The translations under genes were made by a program, and so were the position numbers. A stretch of 64,000 nucleotides of DNA from JAKVBH01 sp049800955 (GTDB taxonomy: Bacteria > Pseudomonadota > Alphaproteobacteria > Rhodobacterales > Rhodobacteraceae): NCBI RefSeq assembly GCF_049800955.1, contig NZ_JBNAGA010000001.1, positions 2,108,001 through 2,172,000 on the forward strand. Reading direction: 5' to 3'. How positions within the stretch are numbered: position 1 is the stretch's first letter; each line of letters opens with the position of its first letter. The notes under the pieces were generated by a model, which saw only the letters and a list, made by a program, of their open reading frames with translations, searched no databases and was not told where the DNA came from. Below, in pieces: positions 25,804 through 34,697 of this stretch.

Positions 25804-27246
25804 CTAGTTGACCAACGCCGCCGCTGCAGCTTGGGCTGCTGTTTCGATACCAAAGAGGTTGATGATCCCGACCACCATGATGATCGCAGAGGCCATCAGG
25901 AACCCTGAGAGAACCGAAGATTTGGACGTCTCCAACCCCTCGCTGGTCTCTTCCCCGAAATACATGAAGAAGACGATCCGCAGGTAGTAAAACGCGCCGA
26001 TAACAGAGGCGATGACCCCGGCGATGGCGAGCCAGGCCAGCCCGCCCTCATAGGCTGCGCGCAGCACATAGAGCTTCCCGAAAAAGCCCACCATTGGCGG
26101 CACACCTGCCAGAGAGAAGAGCAGCACGAGCATTGCCAGAGCCTTGCCTGGCTCGCGTTTGGAGAACATGTTGAGCGATGCGATATCACTCACCGGTTGG
26201 CCATCCCGCTCCATCGAGAGAATGAAGGCGAAGGTGCCGATATTCATCGTCACGTAAATGGCCATGTAAATCAGCATCGCCTGCACGCCAAAAGCCGTGC
26301 CGGCCGCCAAACCCATCAGCGCATATCCCATATGCGCGATGGAGGAGAAGGCCATCAACCGCTTGATATCCCGCTGACCGATCGCCGCGACCGCACCAAG
26401 AAACATCGACAGGACAGAAAGCAGCGCGATGATCTGCTGCCAATCCGCAACCGCACTGCCAAAGGCATCATGCATCACGCGCGCAAAGAGGCCCATGGCC
26501 GCAACTTTGGGGGCTGTCGCGAAGAATGCGGTGACTGGTGTGGGCGAGCCTTCGTACACATCTGGTGTCCACATGTGAAACGGCACGGCGGAGACCTTGA
26601 ACGCAAGTCCCGCGATCATGAAGACAAGGCCAAACAGCAGACCAAGCGAGAGCGAACCTTCAGACGCGGTCTGAATGATGCCCGAGAACAAAGTCGTCCC
26701 CGCATAGCCGTAGATGAGCGACGCGCCATAGAGCAACAGGCCCGAGGAGAGCGCGCCCAGCACGAAGTACTTCAAACCGGCTTCAGTTGAACGGACAGAG
26801 TCGCGCCGGATCGAGGCCACGACGTATAGGGCCAGCGATTGCAGCTCGAGCCCCATGTAAAGCGCAATCAGATCACCGGCAGAGACCATCATCATCATGC
26901 CCACGGCAGACAGGGCGATGAGCACGGGATATTCAAACTTCAGAAATCCGCGCTTGGCCATATACCCTTGGCTCATCGCCAAAACGGCTGCCGCAGAGAG
27001 CAAGATCACGACTTTCGCAAAGCGCGAGAACCCGTCATCGATGAACATGCCGTTGAAGGCGACGTTGGTGCCCCCGCCCCGCGTCGCGATCCATGCCGCA
27101 AGCACGACAAAGAACGCAGCCGTGACCCATGTCAAAAGGCCCGCCGCCGCGTCTTTCACGGTGTAGACAACACCCAGAAGTGCCGCCATCGCGAAGAGCG
27201 ACAGGACGATTTCCGGCAAGATAATCGTGAGATCAGCCCAGATCAT
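25804..27246 (-). CDS. nuoN: NADH-quinone oxidoreductase subunit N
   Basis: Antiporter-like proton-translocating membrane subunit of complex I, 480 aa with about 14 transmembrane helices. Conserved blocks are VAAIGQRDIKRLMAFSSIAHMGYALMG (split here by residue limits only in description), the helix with K-FxxxPFHMWTPDVYEG and a final amphipathic region. It closes the nuo cluster and is followed by birA. The previous gene, nuoM, ends 11 bp upstream of its start. Confidence 0.96.
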   Translation of the reverse strand: MIWADLTIILPEIVLSLFAMAALLGVVYTVKDAAAGLLTWVTAAFFVVLAAWIATRGGGTNVAFNGMFIDDGFSRFAKVVILLSAAAVLAMSQGYMAKRGFLKFEYPVLIALSAVGMMMMVSAGDLIALYMGLELQSLALYVVASIRRDSVRSTEAGLKYFVLGALSSGLLLYGASLIYGYAGTTLFSGIIQTASEGSLSLGLLFGLVFMIAGLAFKVSAVPFHMWTPDVYEGSPTPVTAFFATAPKVAAMGLFARVMHDAFGSAVADWQQIIALLSVLSMFLGAVAAIGQRDIKRLMAFSSIAHMGYALMGLAAGTAFGVQAMLIYMAIYVTMNIGTFAFILSMERDGQPVSDIASLNMFSKREPGKALAMLVLLFSLAGVPPMVGFFGKLYVLRAAYEGGLAWLAIAGVIASVIGAFYYLRIVFFMYFGEETSEGLETSKSSVLSGFLMASAIIMVVGIINLFGIETAAQAAAAALVN

Positions 27247-27257
27247 ACGCTCTCTCC

Positions 27258-28799
27258 TTAGTTCGAAGCAACTTGGCTGGCGGCCTCAAAGGTCGCGACG
27301 GCTGTGTCATATTGGTCAACGAGTGCAGCCACTGAAGGGCCGATAGCGTCGAGAATGGGGGCCGGGTAGACACCCAGAAGGATCGTGAAGAACACCAGCG
27401 GTGCGAAAATCGCGCGCTCGCGCATCGTCATATCGGTGATCGTTTTCAGGCTTTCCTTGATCAGATCGCCAAAGACAACCCGACGATAAAGCCAGAGTGC
27501 ATAGGCTGCCGACAAGATCACGCCCGTCGTGGCCACCGCCGCGACCCAGGTGTTGACCTGGAACACGCCCATGAGCGTCAGGAATTCACCGATGAAGCCT
27601 GACGTCCCCGGCAAGCCGACATTGGCCATGGTGAAGAGCATGAAGATCAGCGCGTAGGCCGGCATGCGGTTCACGAGCCCGCCATAGGCGTCAATCTCGC
27701 GCGTATGCATCCGGTCATAGATGACCCCCACGCAGAGGAAGAGCGCGGCTGAGATGAACCCGTGGCTCAGCATCTGGAAGATCGCGCCATCGATGCCTTG
27801 CTGGTTCGCCGCAAAGATCCCCATGGTCACGTAGCCCATATGGGCCACGGACGAATAGGCAATGAGCTTCTTCATGTCTTCCTGCACCAGCGCCACCAGC
27901 GAGGTGTAGACGATGGCAATGGCGGACATCCAGAGAACCAGCGGCCCCAGGACCTCGGAGCCCACGGGGAACATCGGCAGCGAGAAGCGCAGGAAGCCGT
28001 AGCCCCCCATCTTCAGCAGGATTGCCGCCAGAACAACAGAGCCCGCCGTCGGCGCCTGCACGTGTGCATCGGGCAGCCACGTGTGCACCGGCCACATCGG
28101 CATCTTTACGGCGAAGCTCGCAAAGAAAGCGAGGAACAGGAGCGTCTGCATCCCGCCCACGATCTGAATGCCGAGGATCGAGAAGGCTTCCGTGCCAAAT
28201 TGATGGTTCATCAGTTGCGCGATATCGGTCGTGCCGCTGTCGGCAAACATCGCAACCATGGCCACCAGCATGAGGACCGAGCCCAGGAAGGTGTAGAGGA
28301 AGAACTTGAAGCTCGCATAGATACGGTTCGCTCCGCCCCAGATGCCAATGATCAGGAACATCGGGATCAGGCCTGCTTCAAAGAAGAGGTAGAACAGGAC
28401 CAGATCCAGCGCCATGAAGACGCCGAGCATGAGCGTTTCCAGAAGCAGGAACGCGATCATGTATTCCTTGACCCGGGTTTTCACATCCCAGGACGCGGCA
28501 ATGACCAGCGGCATCATGAACGTTGTGAGCATGACAAAGAGGACGGAGATCCCGTCAACGCCCATCTTGTATTGCAGACCGAGCAGCCACTCACTCTCTT
28601 CGACCATCTGGAACCCGGTGTTGTTGGGGTCAAACTGGAAGTAGATGAAGAGCGAGATCAGGAACGTCGCCACAGTTGCGGCAAGCGCCAGCCACTTGGC
28701 ATTGCGCTGCGCCGCCTCATCTTCCCCGCGCAGAAAAACCGCGAGGATAAGAGCCGCGAGGGCGGGCACGAAGGTGGTGATGGAGAGAAGATTGTCCAT
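27258..28799 (-). CDS. nuoM: NADH-quinone oxidoreductase subunit M
   Basis: Antiporter-like proton-pumping subunit of complex I, 513 aa from ATG 28799 with about 14 helices. Conserved parts include the acidic MEVE-equivalent helix and PVHTWLPDAHVQAPT followed by MKKLIAYSSVAHMGYV. Its ATG overlaps the nuoL stop by one base (TAATG), so translation is coupled. Confidence 0.97.
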   Translation of the reverse strand: MDNLLSITTFVPALAALILAVFLRGEDEAAQRNAKWLALAATVATFLISLFIYFQFDPNNTGFQMVEESEWLLGLQYKMGVDGISVLFVMLTTFMMPLVIAASWDVKTRVKEYMIAFLLLETLMLGVFMALDLVLFYLFFEAGLIPMFLIIGIWGGANRIYASFKFFLYTFLGSVLMLVAMVAMFADSGTTDIAQLMNHQFGTEAFSILGIQIVGGMQTLLFLAFFASFAVKMPMWPVHTWLPDAHVQAPTAGSVVLAAILLKMGGYGFLRFSLPMFPVGSEVLGPLVLWMSAIAIVYTSLVALVQEDMKKLIAYSSVAHMGYVTMGIFAANQQGIDGAIFQMLSHGFISAALFLCVGVIYDRMHTREIDAYGGLVNRMPAYALIFMLFTMANVGLPGTSGFIGEFLTLMGVFQVNTWVAAVATTGVILSAAYALWLYRRVVFGDLIKESLKTITDMTMRERAIFAPLVFFTILLGVYPAPILDAIGPSVAALVDQYDTAVATFEAASQVASN

Positions 28800-30874
28800 T
28801 AGTTCGCCCCTCCGGACATCGTCATCCACGTGATCAAAACAGCGATCCCGATAACCATGCCGAACGCATATGTGAAGATGTAGCCAGATTGCATACGGCC
28901 CGCGAGGCGCGTGAAGAAGGGAATGATCCCCATGGACACGCCATTGATTGAGCCGTCAATCACCGCGCCATCGCCGTTTTTCCAAAGGAACCGTCCAAGG
29001 AATACGGCGGGGCGCACGAAGATGAAGTCGTAGATCTCGTCGAAATACCACTTGTTGAGCAAGAAGAGATACAGAGGACGCTGGTTCTCGGCCAAGCGCT
29101 TGGGCAGCGACGGGTTCACGATATAGAACCAGTAAGACATGCCCAGCCCGATCAGCATTGCGATGAAAGGCGAGAGTTTGACCCATGTGGGCACGTAATG
29201 CGCCTCGTGCAGGATCGTGTTCTCAGGAGCGATATAGATCGCAGCCTCGCCTGGCGCGCTCTCCATCACATAGTGCAGTTTGGAGGCTTTCGGGCTGCGC
29301 TCGGCAACGTCTTCGATCAGTGCCTCGGTCGGCTCGCCATACTTGCCGCCGAAGAATTTCACGACTTCATTGGTCTTGCCGAAGAAGCTCGAGTACCAGA
29401 TCGCACCCGCAAAAATCGCGCCGAGGGCGAGAACGCCCAGCGGGATCAACATGACCTTGGGGCTCTCATGGGCATGTTCATGGGTATGCTTGTCCCCGCG
29501 AGGCTTGCCATAGAACGTCAGGAACATAAGCCGCCAAGAATAAAAGCTCGTAAAGAGTGCCGCAATTACGAGCATCCAGAAAGCATAGCCCCCTGCCGTG
29601 GCAGCAAAGGCACTCTCAATCACGGCATCCTTGGAAGCAAATCCCGCAAAACCGATCCAGCCAGTGAGTGGAATGCCCACCCCGGTAATGGCCAGCGTGC
29701 CGATCATCATGGCCCAGAAGGTCAGCGGCATCTTTTTGCGCAGACCGCCATAGTTCCGCATATCCTGCTCATGGTGCATCCCGTGGATGACGGAGCCCGC
29801 GCCGAGGAACAGCATCGCCTTGAAGAACGCGTGCGTGAAGAGGTGGAACATGGCGACCGAGTAGACGCCTACGCCTGCGGCCACGAACATATAGCCCAGC
29901 TGCGAACAGGTCGAATAGGCGATCACGCGTTTGATGTCGTTTTGAACAAGGCCCACGGTTGCCGCGAAGAAGGCCGTGGTCGCGCCGAGGAAGGTCACGA
30001 AGGCCATGGCATTGGGCGCGAATTCCATGATGGGCGACATGCGGCACACAAGGAAGACACCTGCCGTCACCATGGTCGCTGCGTGAATAAGCGCGGAAAC
30101 AGGCGTCGGGCCCTCCATCGCGTCGGGCAACCAGGTGTGCAAGATGAGCTGCGCAGATTTGCCCATGGCGCCCACGAAGAGCAGGAAGGCAATCAGTTCT
30201 GCAGCATTCCAGGAGGTCCACAGGAAGGTGATCTGCGTGTCGGCCAGCTGTGCAGCGGATGCAAAGACATCATCGAAGCGCACGGAATCGGTCAGGAAGT
30301 AAATCGCGAAAATCCCCAGCGCGAAGCCGAAATCGCCCACCCGATTGACCACGAAGGCCTTGATCGCCGCGGCACCAGCCGATGGTTTGCGGTAGTAAAA
30401 CCCGATGAGCAGATAGGACGCGACCCCCACGCCTTCCCAGCCGAAGAACATCTGCACCAGATTGTCCGACGTCACGAGCATCAGCATCGCAAAGGTGAAG
30501 AAGGAGAGATACGCGAAGAAGCGCGCCTTGTAGCTCTCCTCCCCCTCACGGAAGTGCTCGTCATGGGCCATGTAGCCGAAGGAATAGAGATGCACGAGCG
30601 CGGAAACGGTCGTGACAACGATGAGCATGATCGAGGTCAAGCGATCGAGGCGAATGGCCCATTCCGTGCTCAGCGTCCCGCTTTCGATCCAGCGCAGGAT
30701 GTTGATCGTCTCAGTCTCTGAACTGTGCGTGAAAAACACGACCCAGGACAGCAGGCAAGCCAGAAACAGAAAGCCCGTCGCAACGATCTGCGCGCCTTTG
30801 ATCGTGATGAAGCGCCAGCCGAACCCGGCGATCAATGCGCCCAGAAGCGGGCTGAAGAGGATGATCGTTTCCAT
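28799..30874 (-). CDS. nuoL: NADH-quinone oxidoreductase subunit L
   Basis: Largest antiporter-like subunit of complex I, 691 aa, distal end of the membrane arm. It has about 16 helices, the motif HTWLPDAMEGPTPVSALIHA, then NDIKRVIAYSTCSQLGYM, and the long C-terminal lateral helix. A His-rich stretch (HTHEHAHE) lies in a loop. It begins 4 bp after nuoK. Confidence 0.97.
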   Translation of the reverse strand: METIILFSPLLGALIAGFGWRFITIKGAQIVATGFLFLACLLSWVVFFTHSSETETINILRWIESGTLSTEWAIRLDRLTSIMLIVVTTVSALVHLYSFGYMAHDEHFREGEESYKARFFAYLSFFTFAMLMLVTSDNLVQMFFGWEGVGVASYLLIGFYYRKPSAGAAAIKAFVVNRVGDFGFALGIFAIYFLTDSVRFDDVFASAAQLADTQITFLWTSWNAAELIAFLLFVGAMGKSAQLILHTWLPDAMEGPTPVSALIHAATMVTAGVFLVCRMSPIMEFAPNAMAFVTFLGATTAFFAATVGLVQNDIKRVIAYSTCSQLGYMFVAAGVGVYSVAMFHLFTHAFFKAMLFLGAGSVIHGMHHEQDMRNYGGLRKKMPLTFWAMMIGTLAITGVGIPLTGWIGFAGFASKDAVIESAFAATAGGYAFWMLVIAALFTSFYSWRLMFLTFYGKPRGDKHTHEHAHESPKVMLIPLGVLALGAIFAGAIWYSSFFGKTNEVVKFFGGKYGEPTEALIEDVAERSPKASKLHYVMESAPGEAAIYIAPENTILHEAHYVPTWVKLSPFIAMLIGLGMSYWFYIVNPSLPKRLAENQRPLYLFLLNKWYFDEIYDFIFVRPAVFLGRFLWKNGDGAVIDGSINGVSMGIIPFFTRLAGRMQSGYIFTYAFGMVIGIAVLITWMTMSGGAN

Positions 30875-30878
30875 GGCC

Positions 30879-31184
30879 CTACCCCTTCATCACGTTGATG
30901 TCTTCCACGGCAATGGTGCCGCGGTTGCGGAAGAAACACACGAGGATGGCCAGACCAATGGCCGCCTCCGCTGCCGCCACAGTCAGGACAAAGAGCGTGA
31001 AGACCTGGCCTACCAAATCACCGTGGTACCAGGAGAAGGCCACAAGATTGATATTCACCGCGAGCAACATAAGCTCGATGGACATCAGCAGGATGATGAC
31101 ATTCTTCCGGTTCAGAAAGAGCCCAAAGATGCCAATGACAAACAGCGCAGCGGCCACTGTCAGATAATGTTCAAGTCCGATCAT
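30879..31184 (-). CDS. nuoK: NADH-quinone oxidoreductase subunit K
   Basis: Three-helix membrane subunit of complex I, 101 aa. The conserved membrane glutamates lie in LMSIELMLLAVNIN and VAAAEAAIGLAILV. It sits next to nuoL and is separated from nuoJ by the small exported protein gene at 31253-31747 plus 68 bp. Confidence 0.96.
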   Translation of the reverse strand: MIGLEHYLTVAAALFVIGIFGLFLNRKNVIILLMSIELMLLAVNINLVAFSWYHGDLVGQVFTLFVLTVAAAEAAIGLAILVCFFRNRGTIAVEDINVMKG

Positions 31185-31252
31185 GTCGTCCCTCTAGGGC
31201 CATGCAGCCCGGCTTTTTCGTCTTTTGACCCGCGCGAGACACGGGTGTCGTT

Positions 31253-31747
31253 TTAGTTCCGCGCAAACCCTTCGGGCAAACGCTCAAATTCAAATCCGGT
31301 CTTGTCGCCGCGCAGGTCCGGATAATGGGCCGCACAGGCGCAGGGTTCATGATCCATGCGCAAATGCGTCACATCCTTGGCCACCTCAGACACGTCGCGC
31401 GCGAGCCGATCCATCGTGGCAAACACACGATCACCGCTGTGCACAATGTCTACGATGTGCATCGCTGCGGTGCGGCGATCGAAAGGCAATCGCGCCGACA
31501 TGTTGGCTTCCGCCACCCGAAACCGCAGCCCTGCGCCATCAGCGCAATCGACCACAAAGATATCGCTGGCGGACCCTTCCTGAGACCACCACCGCGTCCA
31601 CATCACACGGCCCTCGCCAAGATCCACATGATCCTCCTCGCCCGCGTGCGAGATGTGCGTCACGCGCGTGCATTCAGGCACAGCAATCGCTTGAGCCGCA
31701 CTCGCCGCACCGAGCAGAGCAAGGGGATATGTAAGCCGCGTGATCAC
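31253..31747 (-). CDS. Small exported protein inside the nuo operon (four Cys)
   Basis: Predicted periplasmic protein of 164 aa with a signal peptide (LALLGAASAAQAIA, cleavage near AQA). The mature part has Cys in VPECTR, VVDCAD and EPCACAA, so one or two disulfides are possible. It lies 2 bp after nuoJ and ahead of nuoK, in operon. I do not recognise a family; an assembly or envelope role linked to complex I is only inferred from position. Confidence 0.75.
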   Translation of the reverse strand: MITRLTYPLALLGAASAAQAIAVPECTRVTHISHAGEEDHVDLGEGRVMWTRWWSQEGSASDIFVVDCADGAGLRFRVAEANMSARLPFDRRTAAMHIVDIVHSGDRVFATMDRLARDVSEVAKDVTHLRMDHEPCACAAHYPDLRGDKTGFEFERLPEGFARN

Positions 31748-31749
31748 GA

Positions 31750-32352
31750 TCAGAGACCCTGCCCTGGTTTGACGTCCTTGAGTTCCATGGCCTTGGCCGG
31801 ATCGCGGTACATCTGCGCCAGAACGTCCTGACGTTTGACGTCGGAGCGATGGCGCAGCGTCAAGACAATCGCGCCGATCATGGCCACCAGAAGGATCAGG
31901 CCAGACAATTGGAAGAGCAGGAAGTATTCGTCGTAAAGAATGAGACCCAAGGCTTCGGTATTGTGCCGATCAACCGGCACTGGCTGCGCGCGCAGCCCTT
32001 CCGCAGCGGCATTGCTGTCCCAAGCGCCATAGGCCAGGGCAAACTGCATCAGCAGTATCACCGCGATCAAAAGGGCGAGCGGCATGTATTTTGCCATTTC
32101 CGCTTTCAGCTCGGCAAAATCTACATCCAGCATCATCACGACGAACAGGAACAGCACGGCCACGGCGCCGACGTAGACAATGATGAGCAGCATCGCGAGG
32201 AACTCTGCCCCCATCAGCACGAACAGACCCGCCGCAGACAGGAAGCTCAGGATGAGCCAGAGCACCGAATGCACAGGGTTTCGGCTGATCACCGTAAAGA
32301 GCCCACCCGTCACGCAGGATATGGCAAAGAGGTAGAAGGCAAAGGCAAACAT
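31750..32352 (-). CDS. nuoJ: NADH-quinone oxidoreductase subunit J
   Basis: Five-helix membrane subunit of complex I, 200 aa. The family signature NPVHSVLWLILSFLSAAGLF is followed by EFLAMLLIIVYVGAVAVLFLF, the pi-bulge helix. The C-terminus is a hydrophilic extension. Its start overlaps the end of the CMD-like gene by one base. Confidence 0.96.
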   Translation of the reverse strand: MFAFAFYLFAISCVTGGLFTVISRNPVHSVLWLILSFLSAAGLFVLMGAEFLAMLLIIVYVGAVAVLFLFVVMMLDVDFAELKAEMAKYMPLALLIAVILLMQFALAYGAWDSNAAAEGLRAQPVPVDRHNTEALGLILYDEYFLLFQLSGLILLVAMIGAIVLTLRHRSDVKRQDVLAQMYRDPAKAMELKDVKPGQGL

Positions 32353-32753
32353 CAGTCCCCGTCCTTTTCTGAATTCATCACGTCTCGCGCCATCTCCATC
32401 GCGCGTGTCATGGCCGGAAGACCTGCAAACATGGACATCATGGCAATGGTCTCGGCAATCTCGTCTTCCGTGGCACCCGCCTCCTGCGCATGGCGTACGG
32501 TCATGCGAACCTGCGCCTCAGCCTGCGCGCCCTGCATGGTCAAGCCTGCAAGCGTCAGCAAAAGCCGCGTCTTGGCATCCAACCCATCCTTGGACAGACC
32601 TTTGCCGAACATCATTTCCATCATGTCTTTGGGCATGGTGGGCCACATCTGTTCAAACCCTTTGGGCGAGAACGAGGTCAGTTGCGGATTGAAGGCCTTC
32701 GCCATCTCCTGCGCCTGTTCCATCATCAACTCAAAGGGGGTTTTCTCGCTCAT
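32352..32753 (-). CDS. Carboxymuconolactone decarboxylase-like (CMD fold) protein in nuo operon
   Basis: Cytoplasmic helical protein of 133 aa resembling the CMD/AhpD fold: LDAKTRLLLTLAGLTMQGAQ, then HAQEAGATEDEIAETIAMMS. The CxxC redox pair of AhpD is absent, so a peroxiredoxin-reductase role is unlikely. It lies between nuoI and nuoJ with 4-bp and 1-bp overlaps, so it is translated with complex I. The Met-rich N-terminal part (MPKDMMEMMFG) is notable. Its role is unknown. Confidence 0.75.
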   Translation of the reverse strand: MSEKTPFELMMEQAQEMAKAFNPQLTSFSPKGFEQMWPTMPKDMMEMMFGKGLSKDGLDAKTRLLLTLAGLTMQGAQAEAQVRMTVRHAQEAGATEDEIAETIAMMSMFAGLPAMTRAMEMARDVMNSEKDGD

Positions 32754-33244
32754 CGGTAGGGCGCATCCAGCTCAAGGTTGCGCGCGATTTCCGCTTCCCA
32801 GCGTTCGCCGTTCTCAAGGAGCTTGTCCTTGTTGTAAAACAGTTCTTCGCGCGTCTCCGTGGCGAACTCGAAGTTTGGTCCCTCGACAATCGCATCCACC
32901 GGGCAGGCCTCCTGACAGAAGCCGCAGTAGATGCATTTGGTCATGTCGATGTCATAGCGCGTGGTCCGGCGCGATCCGTCATCGCGCGGCTCAGCATCAA
33001 TGGTAATCGCCTGCGCCGGGCAAATCGCCTCGCAGAGTTTGCACGCGATGCAGCGTTCTTCCCCGTTGGGATAACGGCGCAACGCATGCTCACCGCGAAA
33101 GCGCGGGGAGAGCGGGCCCTTTTCATGGGGGTAGTTGATCGTCGCCTTGGGCGCGAAGAAATATTTCAGCCCCAGCTTCATGCCGACCCAGAAATCCTGC
33201 AGGAGGAAATACTTGGCGGCCCGTCCGTAGTCGATCTGCGTCAT
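32750..33244 (-). CDS. nuoI: NADH-quinone oxidoreductase subunit I
   Basis: Ferredoxin-like subunit of complex I carrying clusters N6a and N6b, 164 aa from ATG 33244. The two 4Fe-4S motifs are CIACKLCEAICP and CIYCGFCQEACPVDAI. An amphipathic N-terminal helix region precedes them. The reading frame continues further upstream but without conserved sequence. Confidence 0.97.
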   Translation of the reverse strand: MTQIDYGRAAKYFLLQDFWVGMKLGLKYFFAPKATINYPHEKGPLSPRFRGEHALRRYPNGEERCIACKLCEAICPAQAITIDAEPRDDGSRRTTRYDIDMTKCIYCGFCQEACPVDAIVEGPNFEFATETREELFYNKDKLLENGERWEAEIARNLELDAPYR

Positions 33245-33254
33245 GTGTTTCTCC

Positions 33255-34298
33255 TCAGACCCAGCGCGCGAATGCGCCCCAGAACCATTCGAATTTGGCC
33301 GCAAAGGCCACAAAGACGACCCAGACGAGGCTGAAGGGCAGGAAGACTTTCCACCCCAGCCGCATCAGCTGGTCGTAGCGGTAACGCGGCGTGATTGCCT
33401 TCACCATCGCGAAGATGAAGAAGAAGAACGCCATCTTGATGATCATCCAGTGCACGCCATCACCCAGAAGCGGCCAGTCCGCCAGCCCTGGGAAGGGCGA
33501 GAGCCAACCTCCAAAGAAGAGCAGCGTCGTCAAGGCACACATCAGGAAGATTGCGATGTATTCCCCGGCCATGAAGAGCAGGAACGGCGTCGAGGAATAC
33601 TCGACCTGATACCCTGCCACGAGCTCGGATTCCGCTTCGGGCAAATCGAACGGCGGGCGGTTCGTCTCAGCCAGACAGCTGATGAAGAACAGGAAAACCA
33701 TCGGGAAATGCGGCAGCCAGTACCACGACAGGATGCCCATCCCGCTTTGCGCATTCACGATAGAGCCGAAGTTCATCGAACCCGTGGAGATGATCACGCC
33801 GATGATGATCAAGCCGATCGACACTTCATAGGAGATCATCTGCGCCGCGGAGCGCAAGGAGCCGAGGAAAGGGTATTTCGAGTTGGAGGCCCAGCCCCCC
33901 ATGATCACGCCATATACCTCAAGCGAGGAAATGGCGAAGACAAAGAGAATGGCCACATTGATGTCCGACAGGACCCAGCCTTCATTGAACGGGATCACCG
34001 CCCAGGCAAGAACCGCCAGCACAAAGGACGCCATCGGCGCCATCATGAAAACGGTCTTGTCGGCCCCCGCAGGCACCACGACCTCTTTGACGACGTATTT
34101 GAGCGCATCGGCCACTGTTTGCAGCAGCCCGAAGGCGCCAACCACATTGGGCCCCCGGCGCATCTGAACAGCCGCCCAGATCTTGCGGTCGCCATAGACG
34201 AGGAAAAGCAGCGAAACCATCACAAAACCCAGCACCGCAAGGCACTGCGCAAGGATGAGGACGCCGATCCCCAAAGGTGTTGTCAGAAACTCAGCCAT
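33255..34298 (-). CDS. nuoH: NADH-quinone oxidoreductase subunit H
   Basis: Membrane subunit of complex I that forms the quinone chamber with NuoB and NuoD, 347 aa with about eight helices. Conserved blocks include VYGDRKIWAAVQMRRGPNVVG near the N-terminus and AETNRPPFDLPEAESELVAG in the acidic loop. It lies 6 bp after the small lipoprotein gene. Confidence 0.97.
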   Translation of the reverse strand: MAEFLTTPLGIGVLILAQCLAVLGFVMVSLLFLVYGDRKIWAAVQMRRGPNVVGAFGLLQTVADALKYVVKEVVVPAGADKTVFMMAPMASFVLAVLAWAVIPFNEGWVLSDINVAILFVFAISSLEVYGVIMGGWASNSKYPFLGSLRSAAQMISYEVSIGLIIIGVIISTGSMNFGSIVNAQSGMGILSWYWLPHFPMVFLFFISCLAETNRPPFDLPEAESELVAGYQVEYSSTPFLLFMAGEYIAIFLMCALTTLLFFGGWLSPFPGLADWPLLGDGVHWMIIKMAFFFFIFAMVKAITPRYRYDQLMRLGWKVFLPFSLVWVVFVAFAAKFEWFWGAFARWV

Positions 34299-34304
34299 GG
34301 TCCC

Positions 34305-34697
34305 TCACACAGTCGGTATGTTTGTTTCCCGACACGCGGCGACTGTCACCTCCGCATCGATGTTTGTGACGCCTTTCGGCAGTGCGTCCGAAATCAGGTA
34401 GGCTGCATCGGCCATCCAGAGACCTTCGCGCTGCTCTACCTGCGTCCGCACGTGTTGAGCGAACCCATAGCCCCGAATGAGGGCGTATTGCGCTGCGGCA
34501 CATCGCGCATAATCCTCGATATCCCGTGTTTTGCGCGCACCGCGCATCTCGACATGGAAATTCACGAGGTCCCCTTCCAAGAGGCGCGTCTCGATGCCGA
34601 GATATTGCGGCTCGAACGGCGCGTCCTCCTGCGACGGCGGTGCCTCGCAGGCGGCAAGCGCCAGCGCCATGACAGCTATGGGCCAGATATGCTTCAT
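34305..34697 (-). CDS. Small lipoprotein inside the nuo operon (130 aa)
   Basis: Predicted lipoprotein: signal sequence with lipobox LAAC at residues 14-17. The mature part contains two further cysteines (RCAAAQ and VAACRE) about 57 residues apart, which may form a disulfide. It overlaps the end of nuoG by 4 bp and precedes nuoH. No family recognised; position suggests a periplasmic accessory or assembly factor of complex I (inference). Confidence 0.75.
   Translation of the reverse strand: MKHIWPIAVMALALAACEAPPSQEDAPFEPQYLGIETRLLEGDLVNFHVEMRGARKTRDIEDYARCAAAQYALIRGYGFAQHVRTQVEQREGLWMADAAYLISDALPKGVTNIDAEVTVAACRETNIPTV

Noticed and set aside
29198..30721. Rightward open frame of 507 codons
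   Set aside because: It is antisense to nuoL, His/Arg-rich and without domains; a GC-rich antisense artefact.
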